Below the pieces are notes generated by a model, which was not told the origin of the DNA, did not search any database, and was given only the letters and a program-made list of their open reading frames with translations. A DNA stretch of 64,000 nucleotides, taken from NCBI GenBank assembly GCA_964639725.1, contig CAZXFB010000021.1:14245-78244 (forward strand), given 5' to 3'. A program made the position numbers and the translations under genes. Each line of letters begins with the position of its first letter. Positions within the stretch are counted from its first letter, which is position 1. This document shows positions 54,425 through 63,891 of the stretch, in pieces. This DNA is from LD21 sp964639725. GTDB lineage: Bacteria; Bacteroidota; Bacteroidia; Bacteroidales; VadinHA17.

Positions 54425-56773
54425 CTAAAACTTCACTGTTCTGTTTTGCTTTGCTTCAATATTAATTACCCGTTCTTTATCACCATATACTAAAGAGCAA
54501 ATACCTCCTGCTGCAGAATAAATATTTACCACTTCAAGCTTATTATTCATCCATTTCATATCAACAATAAAACCACCTCTGGCACACAGACCTTTGACTT
54601 CACCACTCTTCCATTCTGCAGGAATTGCAGGAAGCAATTTTATTTTACCATTATGTGACTGTATGAGCATTTCAGCAATTCCTGCACTACCTCCAAAATT
54701 ACCATCGATCTGGAAAGGCGGATGAGTATCAAAAAGGTTATTTAATGTTGATTTGCGCAACAGTTCAAGGAGATTGAAATAAGCCTTCTCCCCATCCTGA
54801 AGACGTGCAAAAAGGTTAACAATCCATGCCCTGCTCCAACCTGTGTGACCACCACCAAATGATAATCTCCGTTCAATAGTAGCCCTGGCAGCCTTAAATA
54901 ACTCAGTGTTTTCCTGAGAAAACTGAGAGAGAGGATAAAGACCAAGAAGGTGTGACATATGTCGGTGGCCGGGTTCAGGCTCTTCAAAATCTTCAATCCA
55001 CTCCTGGATCACACCTTTAGAATTGATCTTTAATGGAGGAAGTCGTTTCCTGGCAGCCACAAGCCTTGATGAAAAATCTTTGTCTCTCTTTAAAATAGCA
55101 GAAGCTTCGATACAATTATCAAAAAGGGCATTGATTACCTCAATGTCAGTTGTTGCTGCATATGTAAGGGCAGATGTCTCACCATTAATCTGATCTCTGA
55201 AATTGTTCTCAGGAGAGTGTGAAGGATTAGTAACCAGAAATCCTTCAGGTGATTCAACAAGGAAACCAAGCACAAACTCAGCTGAGCCTTTCATAACAGG
55301 ATATGCCTTTTCTTTCAGGAAAACAGTGTCACCTGTGAACAAAAAATGTTCATATAATGGAAATGTCATCCATGGTCCGTTCATTGGAGTTATACCCCAG
55401 ACACCATCAGCAACACCTGTTCTTCCAAACGGATCAGTAAGGTGATGAATGACCCATCCGTCAGTTCCATACATCTCTCTTGCTGTAGCAGAGCCTGGTA
55501 TCGTTAATTTTTCCATAAAAGAGACCAGTGACATTGATGTCTCCGACAGGTTACAGACTTCAGCCGGCCAGTAATTCATCTGAAGATTAATATTTGTATG
55601 GAAGTCAGAGTTCCATGGTGCTTTCAAATCCTTATTCCATATCCCCTGAAGATTGGCAGGTAATATCCCGGGGGCACGGGAGGAAGAAATAAGCAGGTAA
55701 CGTCCATATTGAAAGTACAAAGCTATAAGGCCATTATCTTTACCTCCTTTTCGAACTTCCGCAAGACGCTCATCAGTCGGATTACAGGAGAGTGAGTCAT
55801 CTCCCAATGACAAGCTGACACGGCTAAATATCTCCTTAAATTCTTCGATATGTTTTTGTTTCAGTTCCCTGAAGGTTACCTTTTCAGATTTATCGAGGAT
55901 TGATTTGCAGAGTGCCGTAGGATCCACTGACCTGTCAAAATCAAGAGTATTGATATCATAATCGGTAGCTGCTGTAAAACGGATAGTAACATCACTTGCA
56001 TTTTTAACTGTAATAACTTCACCATCAGTACTTGCCATTCCATTTCTGGAAGAGAGCCTCAATTCCCCTGCGAATCTCATGTGTGCTCCTCCCGGCCCGG
56101 TTTTTGGATCTTCATCATCAATTATCTGACCTGTCAGATATATTGCTTTGTTATCAATGGTTTTAACCAAAGCATCCTTTTCCCGTTGTAGTTTAAAGGA
56201 GGCATTTACCAGGCCTCCATCAGGTGATTTGATATTTATTACGATTATGTCAGAAGGTGATGAAGCAAATACTTCCTGAATAAAGTTCTTACCATTAACC
56301 CTGAAAGAGGATGTGGCAATACCGTTTTCAAGATTCAATTCGCGCCTGTAATCTAACGGTTCAGTCTCCCAATCATAATCAATCAGCAGATCCCCAAATG
56401 GCTGATATGAACGTATCCTTGGAGGAGTGCCAAGAAAATTTTCTTCAGCTAACTTCCTGGCATCCTTATAACGTCTTTCAAATATTGCTTTCTGGAGGAA
56501 AGGAAGAGCATCATGAGCTTTTGGATTATTATTATTGATCTTACTTCCGGCCCATATTGTTTCCTCATTAAGTTGAATCCTTTCATTCAAAGGATTACCA
56601 AAAACCATTGCACCAAGTCGTCCATTGCCAACCGGCAAAGCCTCCTCCCATACTTTAGCATGTTGTTTGTACCACAATTTCAGTGAGTTGTCATACTTCT
56701 CCTGTTTCCTCTGACAACATAAAGATGAAATAGAAAAGATAATAATAATGTAAAAGGTACCTTGTTTGTTCAT
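54425..56773 (-). CDS. GH95 alpha-L-fucosidase-like glycoside hydrolase, lipoprotein
   Basis: A 782-residue glycosidase of family GH95, which releases alpha-1,2-fucose or alpha-L-galactose from glycans. The beta-sandwich N-terminal domain begins LWYKQHAKVWEEALPVGNGRLGAMVFG; the catalytic (alpha/alpha)6 barrel contains TNINLQMNYWPAEVCNLSE with the Asn residues that activate water, and the conserved HRHMSHLLGLYPL and FQIDGNFGGSAGIAEML with the likely catalytic Asp. The ATG at 56773 gives a signal with a double Cys (SLCCQRK) as lipobox; an in-frame ATG 19 codons upstream is less likely. No SusC/SusD genes are beside it. Confidence 0.93.
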   Translation of the reverse strand: MNKQGTFYIIIIFSISSLCCQRKQEKYDNSLKLWYKQHAKVWEEALPVGNGRLGAMVFGNPLNERIQLNEETIWAGSKINNNNPKAHDALPFLQKAIFERRYKDARKLAEENFLGTPPRIRSYQPFGDLLIDYDWETEPLDYRRELNLENGIATSSFRVNGKNFIQEVFASSPSDIIVINIKSPDGGLVNASFKLQREKDALVKTIDNKAIYLTGQIIDDEDPKTGPGGAHMRFAGELRLSSRNGMASTDGEVITVKNASDVTIRFTAATDYDINTLDFDRSVDPTALCKSILDKSEKVTFRELKQKHIEEFKEIFSRVSLSLGDDSLSCNPTDERLAEVRKGGKDNGLIALYFQYGRYLLISSSRAPGILPANLQGIWNKDLKAPWNSDFHTNINLQMNYWPAEVCNLSETSMSLVSFMEKLTIPGSATAREMYGTDGWVIHHLTDPFGRTGVADGVWGITPMNGPWMTFPLYEHFLFTGDTVFLKEKAYPVMKGSAEFVLGFLVESPEGFLVTNPSHSPENNFRDQINGETSALTYAATTDIEVINALFDNCIEASAILKRDKDFSSRLVAARKRLPPLKINSKGVIQEWIEDFEEPEPGHRHMSHLLGLYPLSQFSQENTELFKAARATIERRLSFGGGHTGWSRAWIVNLFARLQDGEKAYFNLLELLRKSTLNNLFDTHPPFQIDGNFGGSAGIAEMLIQSHNGKIKLLPAIPAEWKSGEVKGLCARGGFIVDMKWMNNKLEVVNIYSAAGGICSLVYGDKERVINIEAKQNRTVKF

Positions 56774-56913
56774 TTCAAGATAGTATTTCTGATATGAACC
56801 AAGATATAAAAATTTTGGCAGACAAAACATTGCCTTTTGAAAGTAAAAAGCCTAAAACAGGCACTCATGCGTAGAAACTCAAATTGCAAAATACGAAAGT
56901 CGAAAGGAGAAAG

Positions 56914-56943
56914 CTGAATTATTCTACATAATGAGTATCTTTG
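56914..56943 (+). promoter_or_regulatory. Candidate promoter of ssrA
   Basis: TATCTTTG at 56936-56943 fits the -7 element; CTG at 56914-56916 is a weak -33 match at 19 bases. The mature RNA would begin 14 bases later. Confidence 0.55.
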
Positions 56944-56957
56944 CTGTTCACTTACCA

Positions 56958-57368
56958 GGGGCTGATTTGGTTTTGACAGCATGAGAGGTGGTGTGTAAGC
57001 ATGCAGTGTGTGGTGGCGCGTCACTTGAACAGTGTCACAAAACAACAAAAGGCGAAAACAATTACGCTCTCGCAGCATAAGCGAATAACAGTAGCTTAAG
57101 CACTTCAGCCGAAAGGCAGAATCTCCGGGCACATGTGCCCGGACGAGACGTTTCCCGGGCGGTCAAGCCCTGATCCAACCCGACACGGAGACGCACGCAA
57201 TCCGGGGCTAGTCTGAAGATTGTTCCGATCGGAAGGCGAAACAAACAGGAACTAAGGGCATGTTAGGTTGTTCTGCAGCTGACAGGTCCCGACAATCAAG
57301 CAGGAATAAGCATGTAGAAATCATATGGTCTCCGTGTTTGGACGCGGGTTCGACTCCCGCCAGCTCCA
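56958..57368 (+). ncRNA. ssrA: Transfer-messenger RNA
   Basis: Rescues stalled ribosomes and tags the unfinished protein. The 5' end GGGGCTGATTTGGTTTTGACAG pairs with the 3' tRNA-like end GGGTTCGACTCCCGCCAGCTCC. The tag frame at 57051-57080 reads GENNYALAA then TAA, the standard Bacteroidota type. The CCA end is not encoded (the genome reads ACA), so it must be added after transcription. More GC-rich than its surroundings, as expected for a structured RNA. Confidence 0.97.
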
Positions 57369-57369
57369 C

Positions 57370-57402
57370 AAAAGACTCTAACCCAATCGGTTAGAGTCTT
57401 TT
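57370..57402 (+). terminator. Terminator of ssrA
   Basis: Perfect 14-bp stem AAAAGACTCTAACC / GGTTAGAGTCTTTT around CAATC. Confidence 0.88.
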
Positions 57403-57457
57403 AGTTACACTCCAGCAGTGCAGTAATTCTGAGCGTTTCCGATGCTTAAATAACGCA

Positions 57458-57498
57458 AGCGTGCATTAGTGCGACAAACGCACAAGTGCACCTGCGCT
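57458..57498. repeat. Hairpin-forming sequence downstream of the repeat-protein gene
   Basis: Nested inverted repeats: GTGCG-ACAAA-CGCAC flanked by GTGCA / TGCAC across a 3x3 internal loop. Lies ten bases past the stop of the giant gene on its strand. No direct T tract, so its role as terminator is uncertain. Confidence 0.5.
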
Positions 57499-57507
57499 AT
57501 AACTATC

Positions 57508-60500
57508 CTATTGTTTAACAAATCTATCTATTACAATCCCCTCTTCTGTTTCAAATTTTATTGTGTATATCCCATATTTCAAATCACTTACATCAATCTG
57601 ATTATCAGCAATACGATTGCATTTTATCAGATTCCCCATAATATCATAAATTGATATCCTCGTATTCCCAACCACTCCTGAATAATATAAAATATTTTTA
57701 ACAGGATTAGGATAGATCTTTATTGCTGAGTTTTCTGTTTTACCCACTGATGTAGGAACTCCATTTTGTGTAACTGTAACAATTTTTGGCATAGCATCAG
57801 TACCTGAAACTGTTACATAAGCTATCCTGGAAGCAGTTATGCTATTTGCCTGAGCAGTAAGCAAGATTGAACCATTATCTGAACCTGAATTCGGACTTCC
57901 AGTTAGCCACGATTCCGAACTAGACAGAATCCAGCTTGTATTTGCATTTATATTAAAAACTGCCGTACTGTTCTCAAATTCATCAATACTCAGTGAAGCT
58001 GGGGTAACGTTTATATATTTGTCTGAAATTAAGCGTTTCCATACCCCAAAAGATTGCGTTCCGGCATAAATATAGCTGTCGTTCATTCCAAATGATGCCT
58101 GGGATAATGCTATAGTCGGAAAACCACTGTTCATTGCTGACCAGCTTAGCCCGTTGTTGGTTGAATAGAATACACCTGCAGAAGTTGATGCAAAGATATA
58201 TTCACCGTTAACAGCCAGATAATTTATATTGCCTGAAGATAAACCGGTGTTCATTGCTTTCCAGGTAATACCATTATCACTGGAAATATATACTCCATTA
58301 CCTCCTGTACCAGCTATCAGATTGCTCCCTTTTAATGCAAAGGATGGAACAATTAAACTACTACCTGAGAGACCAGAACTTAACGGAGTCCAGCTGGCAC
58401 TGTTATCTGTAGATAATAAAACTCCTCCACCATTGGTACCAGCATAAATTCTGATTCCGCTTCTGACAAGTGTAATGATATTCAATGCATTTCCTGAAAG
58501 ACCATTACTGGCAGCTGTCCAGTTTTCACCTAAATCTGTTGAAATGAAAACACCACTGCCAAGTGTACCTGCAAAGATTGTATCACCGCTTACAGCGAAT
58601 GTCCTCACATTTTTATCTGAAAGTTGAGTTCCATTAGCTGATAACCAATTGTTACCATTATCTTCTGATTTTAAAACTCCTCCACCATTAGTTCCTGCAA
58701 ATATCCTGTTCCCGATATTAATAAATGAATTGTATGCAAAAACCTGGGCAGGGATTCCATTCTTAACTGATGTCCATGTAGTGCCATCGTCTGTAGATAA
58801 ATATAATCCGGACATTGTACCAGCGAGGTATACGTTGTCAGTGATCAGCATAGCTGTCACTTGAGCCCCTGAAATACCGTTGTGCGATGGAATCCAGGTT
58901 GTCCCCTTATCGGTTGTTCCTAAAACACCCAGACCTGTCCCTGCCAATACCCTGCCTCCGCTTGTTACTACTCCATTTACTTGTAATGCAGGGAGTGTAA
59001 GCCCATTATTTACAGCAGTCCAGCTGGAACCATTATTTTCAGAAAGGAAAATACCTCCACCGCCTGTACCAGCAAAAATATCAGTTCCGTTTATGGTCAG
59101 AGCTCTTACAGTTAAATTTGTTAATCCGTTATTTACAGGAGTCCATAATGCGCCATTATTGGATGAAAGAAAAACACCAACAGTACTACCTGCAAAAATA
59201 TTAGTTCCGTTTATGACTATAGAGTTGATAATCCCTGAAGTTGTAAGACCATTATTAACAGCTGTCCAGCTGGAACCATTATTGGTTGATAAGAATATGC
59301 CACGTCCACTGGATCCGGCAAATATATTGGATCCATTCACAGTTAATGAGAATATTTGCATTGCACTTATTGGGAAACCGCTGTTTGAGGGGGTCCAACT
59401 GGTGCCGTTATTGCTCGATAAGAAAACGCCACCTCCGTTAGTACCTGCAAGAATGTTGGTTCCGCTAATGGCCAATGCCCGAATGGACAAATTTGACAAC
59501 CCGCTATTCACTGCTGTCCAGTTTGCACCATTATCAGTTGAGAGGAAAACTCCGGCGTTTGAGGTCCCAACGAATGTATTGGCCCCACTGGAAACTTCTG
59601 CTAAAACAGTAAGGGTTGATAATCCGTTAGTTATCCTTGTCCAGCTGCTTCCGCTGTTGGTTGATAAATGGAGACCCGGACCATTAACACTGGCATATAA
59701 GTAATTTGTTACGGGATCAATCATAAGTGCACTCACATTACCACCATTAAGTCCGTTATTGCTCTCCTGCCATTCACCAAGACCATCCTGAGTAACAACA
59801 ATAGTCTTATTGCCCATACCTATTCCTGCCAGTGTTATCAAAGCTTCACGTGGCCGGTTATCAGTGTTCACCTGAGAAGTAACGGTTATACTAGCATCAC
59901 CTGACCCACTTAAACTGCTTAAGGTCAGCCAGGTTTCTGAACATGAAATTGTCCAGGCTCTGTTGGATGTGATATTAAAACTTGTTACAAGGTTTTCAGC
60001 ATCATCAAAATATAACGATTTTGTGGGAGTGTTAAGAATGCTGATTTCCGAGAGGAGCTGTTTCCAGACACCGATATAACTTGTTCCGGCAAAGAGTGTA
60101 GTCCCGTCTGTGGTCAGAGCTGTTACTCTCAAATCTGGTAATCCGTTACTAATTGAAGTCCATGTTCCACCATTATCAGTCGATAAATAGACACCACCAC
60201 CACCGTCAGTTCCTGCAAATAAACTTGTTCCACTAATAGTTAATGATCTTACATTTAAAGATGATAAACCGGTGTTGACAGTTGTCCAACTTGTGCCATT
60301 ATTTGTTGACAAGGAAATGCCGCCACCACCAGTTCCTGCAAAAATATTGGCACCATTTATTAAAAGGGAATTAATTATTAGACTATTTCCGGATAGACCA
60401 TTTTTTACTGATGACCAGCTTGTTCCGTTATTTATTGATAAGAAAACACCACCGCCGGCAGTTCCGGCGAAGATACCTGTTCCATTAACTTTAAGGGCTC

Positions 60501-62628
60501 TCACATCAAGATTTGACAATCCGCTATTCATGGGTGCCCAGCTCATTCCATTGTTTGTCGATAAGAAAACACCTCCGGCTGTTCCTGCAAAAATATTGCT
60601 TCCGCTAAAGCAGATAGACCTGACATTGGTATTTGACAATCCATTATTCAATTGCGTCCAGCTAATACCAATATCTGTGGATAGAAATACTCCAGCACCG
60701 GTTCCGGCAAATATATTACCGCCACTTACAGCTATTTCCCTTATACTGACATTCCACAATCCATTTTCTGCCGGTGTCCATGTATCCCCATTATCTGCAG
60801 AAAAGTATGTTCCATTCAGATCCGAACCTGTAAAGACCTTTGTTCCGATTAAACCAATAGCGTTTATTGGTATTCCTGATATTCCATTAGTCTGAGGCTC
60901 CCAGTAGTCCCCATAATAGTAAGATCTATAGATACCGGACCCGGTAGCTGCAAACAACTCGCTTTCTTTGATTATCAATGAATTAACGGGACCCCCTGGA
61001 TATCCGTTATTTATTGCCATCCAGTCTGTGCCATTATTGTAAGAAATGAAATTTCCAAGGTTAGTTCCGGCAAAAATATTGCTGCCATTTGTAACCAGAG
61101 AGTTAATATATAATCCATTACCTGAAAGTCCATTATTAACTGCTGTCCAGTTCGTACCATTATTGGTTGAGATAAATACTCCTCCTCCGTAAGTGCCTGC
61201 AAATATGTTACTTCCACTTACAGCAAGAGAATAAACAGTTAATTGTGATAAGCCATTATTGACAGCAGTCCAGCTAGTTCCGCTATTTGTTGAAAGAAAT
61301 ACTCCTCCACCTGCTGTACCGGCAAATATATTGGATCCGCTAATAGCAATAGTTCTTATATTCATATAAGTTAGTCCACTATTTACCGCTCTCCATGAGC
61401 TGCCATTATTTTCTGATAAGTAAACGCCACCACCACCGGTTCCTGCAAAAATTTTATTCCCGCTGACTGCAATTGTTCTTACTGCCAGATTTGCCAGTCC
61501 TGCATTGATAGCAGTCCAGGTATCTCCATTATCTACAGATAAAAATACACCATAGTTAGTGCCGGCAAAAATATTGGTGCCACTAACAGTTATAGAGTTA
61601 ACTATCATATTAGTACCTGATAATCCCTGGATTGACTTCTTCCAGCCACTATATCCACCATCCTTTGAAACAAAAATGTCACTGTTAGTTCCGGCATATA
61701 TATAATTTGTTACCGGATCAAGAGCTAATGAAATAATTATTCTTTTACCATAAAGTCCTTTATTGACCTCTCTCCAGAAACAGATACCATCCTGATTAAC
61801 TGTAATTTTTTTATCTGCAACACCTTCCCCTGATATAGTAACTATTGCCTGCCTGGCAAAGTCAGTTGTGTTTGCCTGTGCTGTCAATGTAACGGTTTGA
61901 TTCCCCGAACCTCCTGTACTGCTAAGTGAAAGCCATGATTCAGAACTTGAAATGGTCCAGTCAATATTTGAAGATATTTTAATAGTTTTTGTACTACTTT
62001 CAGAATTGCCAATAGAAATATAGCTGGCAGGAACATTCAGAACCTTAATACCTGATATCAAGTGTTTCCAGACACCATAAAACTCAGTTCCTACAAACAG
62101 GTTGTCACCGCTAATACACATAGCTGAAATATTGGTTACAGGCAATCCTGCATTAACTATTGCCCATGTGGCTCCATTATCAATAGATAAATAAACTCCA
62201 TTTCGAGTACCTGCATAGATATTATTGTCAATGATGACAATTGAACTTATTTCACCTCCAAATCCATTACCCAAAAGCGTCCAGGTATTGCCATTATCGG
62301 TTGACAATAAGACTCCCGAATTATTTCCAGCATAGATATTTGAATTACTAAGAGTTAAGGCATTGATATCGGTAATTGAAAAAGATCCGTTCTTCAATTC
62401 TGTCCATGAATTACCATTATTTACTGATTTGTAAAGACCATTTCCGGTTGATGCATAAATAGTAGTACCATCTATTGCAATGTGATAACAAGATAAAGAT
62501 GATAGGCCAGTATTAACTTTTGTCCAGTTGCTCCCATTATTGGTTGACCTGTAAATACCATCATTAAGTATACTACTTGTTTCTATTCCGGTGAATATAG
62601 TGCTACCACTAACTGCAATTGATCTCAC
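57508..62628 (-). CDS. Giant propeller-repeat/BACON protein, C-terminal part with T9SS sorting domain
   Basis: The larger part of a surface protein split by a TAG codon at 62665-62667; the first codon given here is a GTG inside the continuing frame, not a natural start. It holds about 32 units of roughly 40 residues with the core GSNIFAGTxGGGVFLSTNNG followed by SWTAVNNGL, as in YCF48/sialidase-type beta-propellers. Three BACON domains (~196-285, ~861-948 and ~1536-1619) each contain a WxISSSESWLxLS-like segment and end in a VTQDG-like strand; they divide the repeats into blocks. The end (IKIYPNPVKNILYY ... YDIMGNLI ... GIYTIKF) is a type A sorting domain for T9SS export and surface attachment. 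Confidence 0.88.
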   Translation of the reverse strand: MRSIAVSGSTIFTGIETSSILNDGIYRSTNNGSNWTKVNTGLSSLSCYHIAIDGTTIYASTGNGLYKSVNNGNSWTELKNGSFSITDINALTLSNSNIYAGNNSGVLLSTDNGNTWTLLGNGFGGEISSIVIIDNNIYAGTRNGVYLSIDNGATWAIVNAGLPVTNISAMCISGDNLFVGTEFYGVWKHLISGIKVLNVPASYISIGNSESSTKTIKISSNIDWTISSSESWLSLSSTGGSGNQTVTLTAQANTTDFARQAIVTISGEGVADKKITVNQDGICFWREVNKGLYGKRIIISLALDPVTNYIYAGTNSDIFVSKDGGYSGWKKSIQGLSGTNMIVNSITVSGTNIFAGTNYGVFLSVDNGDTWTAINAGLANLAVRTIAVSGNKIFAGTGGGGVYLSENNGSSWRAVNSGLTYMNIRTIAISGSNIFAGTAGGGVFLSTNSGTSWTAVNNGLSQLTVYSLAVSGSNIFAGTYGGGVFISTNNGTNWTAVNNGLSGNGLYINSLVTNGSNIFAGTNLGNFISYNNGTDWMAINNGYPGGPVNSLIIKESELFAATGSGIYRSYYYGDYWEPQTNGISGIPINAIGLIGTKVFTGSDLNGTYFSADNGDTWTPAENGLWNVSIREIAVSGGNIFAGTGAGVFLSTDIGISWTQLNNGLSNTNVRSICFSGSNIFAGTAGGVFLSTNNGMSWAPMNSGLSNLDVRALKVNGTGIFAGTAGGGVFLSINNGTSWSSVKNGLSGNSLIINSLLINGANIFAGTGGGGISLSTNNGTSWTTVNTGLSSLNVRSLTISGTSLFAGTDGGGGVYLSTDNGGTWTSISNGLPDLRVTALTTDGTTLFAGTSYIGVWKQLLSEISILNTPTKSLYFDDAENLVTSFNITSNRAWTISCSETWLTLSSLSGSGDASITVTSQVNTDNRPREALITLAGIGMGNKTIVVTQDGLGEWQESNNGLNGGNVSALMIDPVTNYLYASVNGPGLHLSTNSGSSWTRITNGLSTLTVLAEVSSGANTFVGTSNAGVFLSTDNGANWTAVNSGLSNLSIRALAISGTNILAGTNGGGVFLSSNNGTSWTPSNSGFPISAMQIFSLTVNGSNIFAGSSGRGIFLSTNNGSSWTAVNNGLTTSGIINSIVINGTNIFAGSTVGVFLSSNNGALWTPVNNGLTNLTVRALTINGTDIFAGTGGGGIFLSENNGSSWTAVNNGLTLPALQVNGVVTSGGRVLAGTGLGVLGTTDKGTTWIPSHNGISGAQVTAMLITDNVYLAGTMSGLYLSTDDGTTWTSVKNGIPAQVFAYNSFINIGNRIFAGTNGGGVLKSEDNGNNWLSANGTQLSDKNVRTFAVSGDTIFAGTLGSGVFISTDLGENWTAASNGLSGNALNIITLVRSGIRIYAGTNGGGVLLSTDNSASWTPLSSGLSGSSLIVPSFALKGSNLIAGTGGNGVYISSDNGITWKAMNTGLSSGNINYLAVNGEYIFASTSAGVFYSTNNGLSWSAMNSGFPTIALSQASFGMNDSYIYAGTQSFGVWKRLISDKYINVTPASLSIDEFENSTAVFNINANTSWILSSSESWLTGSPNSGSDNGSILLTAQANSITASRIAYVTVSGTDAMPKIVTVTQNGVPTSVGKTENSAIKIYPNPVKNILYYSGVVGNTRISIYDIMGNLIKCNRIADNQIDVSDLKYGIYTIKFETEEGIVIDRFVKQ

Positions 62629-62664
62629 ATATCCAAATTCAGGCAGTCCGTTACTAATTGATGT

Positions 62665-62667
62665 CTA
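62665..62667 (-). other. In-frame TAG interrupting the giant repeat gene
   Basis: The codon is TAG where the repeat motif NNGxSWT has its Trp (TGG elsewhere); a single G-to-A change explains it. The frame is open and the repeat pattern unbroken on both sides. Confidence 0.9.
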
Positions 62668-63891
62668 GGATACTCCATTGTTTACTGAAAGGAATAATCC
62701 GAGTTTTGCAGTATCTCGATCAGGCATTTCTGTACAGGCAACCATACTGCTTCCGCTCATAACCACCCTGCTAATAGCCAGATCCTGGGCAGGCAATCCA
62801 TTATTAGTTTTTGCCCAACTGGTTCCACCGTTAGTTGATAAATAGATTCCTCCATAATAGCTTCCTGAATAGATACTAGTACCACTTGTAACCATTGAGC
62901 TTACAAACAGATTTGCTAACCCGTTATTCTTCACTGTCCATGAAGATCCGTTATCAGATGACAGGAATACTCCGGAGTAGGTTCCGGCAAAAACATTTGT
63001 TCCGGAGAATGCAAACGAATTAGTAAAAGTACTTGGTATACCATTATTCACCGGGGACCATGAAACACCATTATTGGAAGTATAATAAATTCCGCTTCTC
63101 TCAATCCCGACAAACACATCTGTGCCATTTGCAGCTAATGAATTAATATAAATTTCAGCAGTATCGGGCAATCCACTATTTGCCAGGGTCCAGCTTGTAC
63201 CGTTGTTTGTTGACAGGTAAACTCCTTCTTGTGTCCCGGCAAAAATATTAGTACCGCTAACAGCTAACTTATAAACTTGTAAAGGAATGCTTGATCCATC
63301 TAACAGGCCATTATTAATAGGTGTCCAACTTATCCCATAATTGGATGATAAAAAGGCACCGCCATTGGTTCCTGCAAATAATTTAGTGCCACTGAGGGCT
63401 AATGACTGAACATTGGTATTTGTCAATCCGTTATTAGTAGGTGCCCAGCTTTGGCCGTTATCAGTTGTAATAAAAACACCACCGTCATAGGTACTTGCAT
63501 AGATGTTACCTCCACTGACTATCAGGGAACTGATTTCTGTAGCAGTGATCCCATTGTTTACATTCGCCCAGGTAGCTCCACCGTTTTCTGATAACAGGAT
63601 GCCATTATCTTCAGTGCCGGCAAAAATATTGCTGCCGTTAATAGCTAAAGCATTAATAAATGAATTATTACCTGATATGCCATTATTAACAGCTGTCCAG
63701 CTATTGCCACCATCTGTTGATTTGTAAACACCTCTGCCATAAGTCCCTGCATAAATATAACTAGTTGCCGGATCTATAGCTAAAGCCATAATATAGCCAT
63801 GATTAATTCCATTATTGACTTCCTGGAACTGTGCGAACAATCCGAACGTCATAGCCAGATAACAAATAATTGCTAAAAGATTCTTTTTCAT
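62665..63891 (-). CDS. Giant propeller-repeat protein, N-terminal part
   Basis: Begins with a signal peptide (NLLAIICYLAMTFGLFAQ) and continues with about nine repeat units (STDNGGSWT-like hairpins such as LSTNNGTSWTLANSGLP and ISSLIVSGGNIYASTYDGG). It ends after NNGVS at a TAG; without that stop it reads straight on into the C-terminal part to give 2127 codons in all. The fragment alone would be secreted but would lack the T9SS tail. The unit resembles YCF48/sortilin-like propeller blades found in large surface proteins of Bacteroidota. Confidence 0.85.
   Translation of the reverse strand: MKKNLLAIICYLAMTFGLFAQFQEVNNGINHGYIMALAIDPATSYIYAGTYGRGVYKSTDGGNSWTAVNNGISGNNSFINALAINGSNIFAGTEDNGILLSENGGATWANVNNGITATEISSLIVSGGNIYASTYDGGVFITTDNGQSWAPTNNGLTNTNVQSLALSGTKLFAGTNGGAFLSSNYGISWTPINNGLLDGSSIPLQVYKLAVSGTNIFAGTQEGVYLSTNNGTSWTLANSGLPDTAEIYINSLAANGTDVFVGIERSGIYYTSNNGVSWSPVNNGIPSTFTNSFAFSGTNVFAGTYSGVFLSSDNGSSWTVKNNGLANLFVSSMVTSGTSIYSGSYYGGIYLSTNGGTSWAKTNNGLPAQDLAISRVVMSGSSMVACTEMPDRDTAKLGLFLSVNNGVS

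Noticed and set aside
56770..57244. Two minus-strand reading frames of 60 and 120 codons
   Set aside because: They run across the tmRNA gene and show no protein-like composition; the RNA explains the sequence.
57330..57370. Apparent tRNA 3' half (GGGTTCGACTCCC)
   Set aside because: It is the tRNA-like end of the tmRNA; there is no anticodon arm before it. No separate tRNA gene was found in the window.
58880..60895. Long plus-strand reading frames of 207 and 274 codons opposite the giant gene
   Set aside because: They are a by-product of the repeat; their translations are Pro/Val/Leu-rich mirror repeats with no signal or domain.
57508..63891. CRISPR-like regular repetition
   Set aside because: Repeats are coding, divergent in sequence, about 120 bases long and lack uniform spacers.
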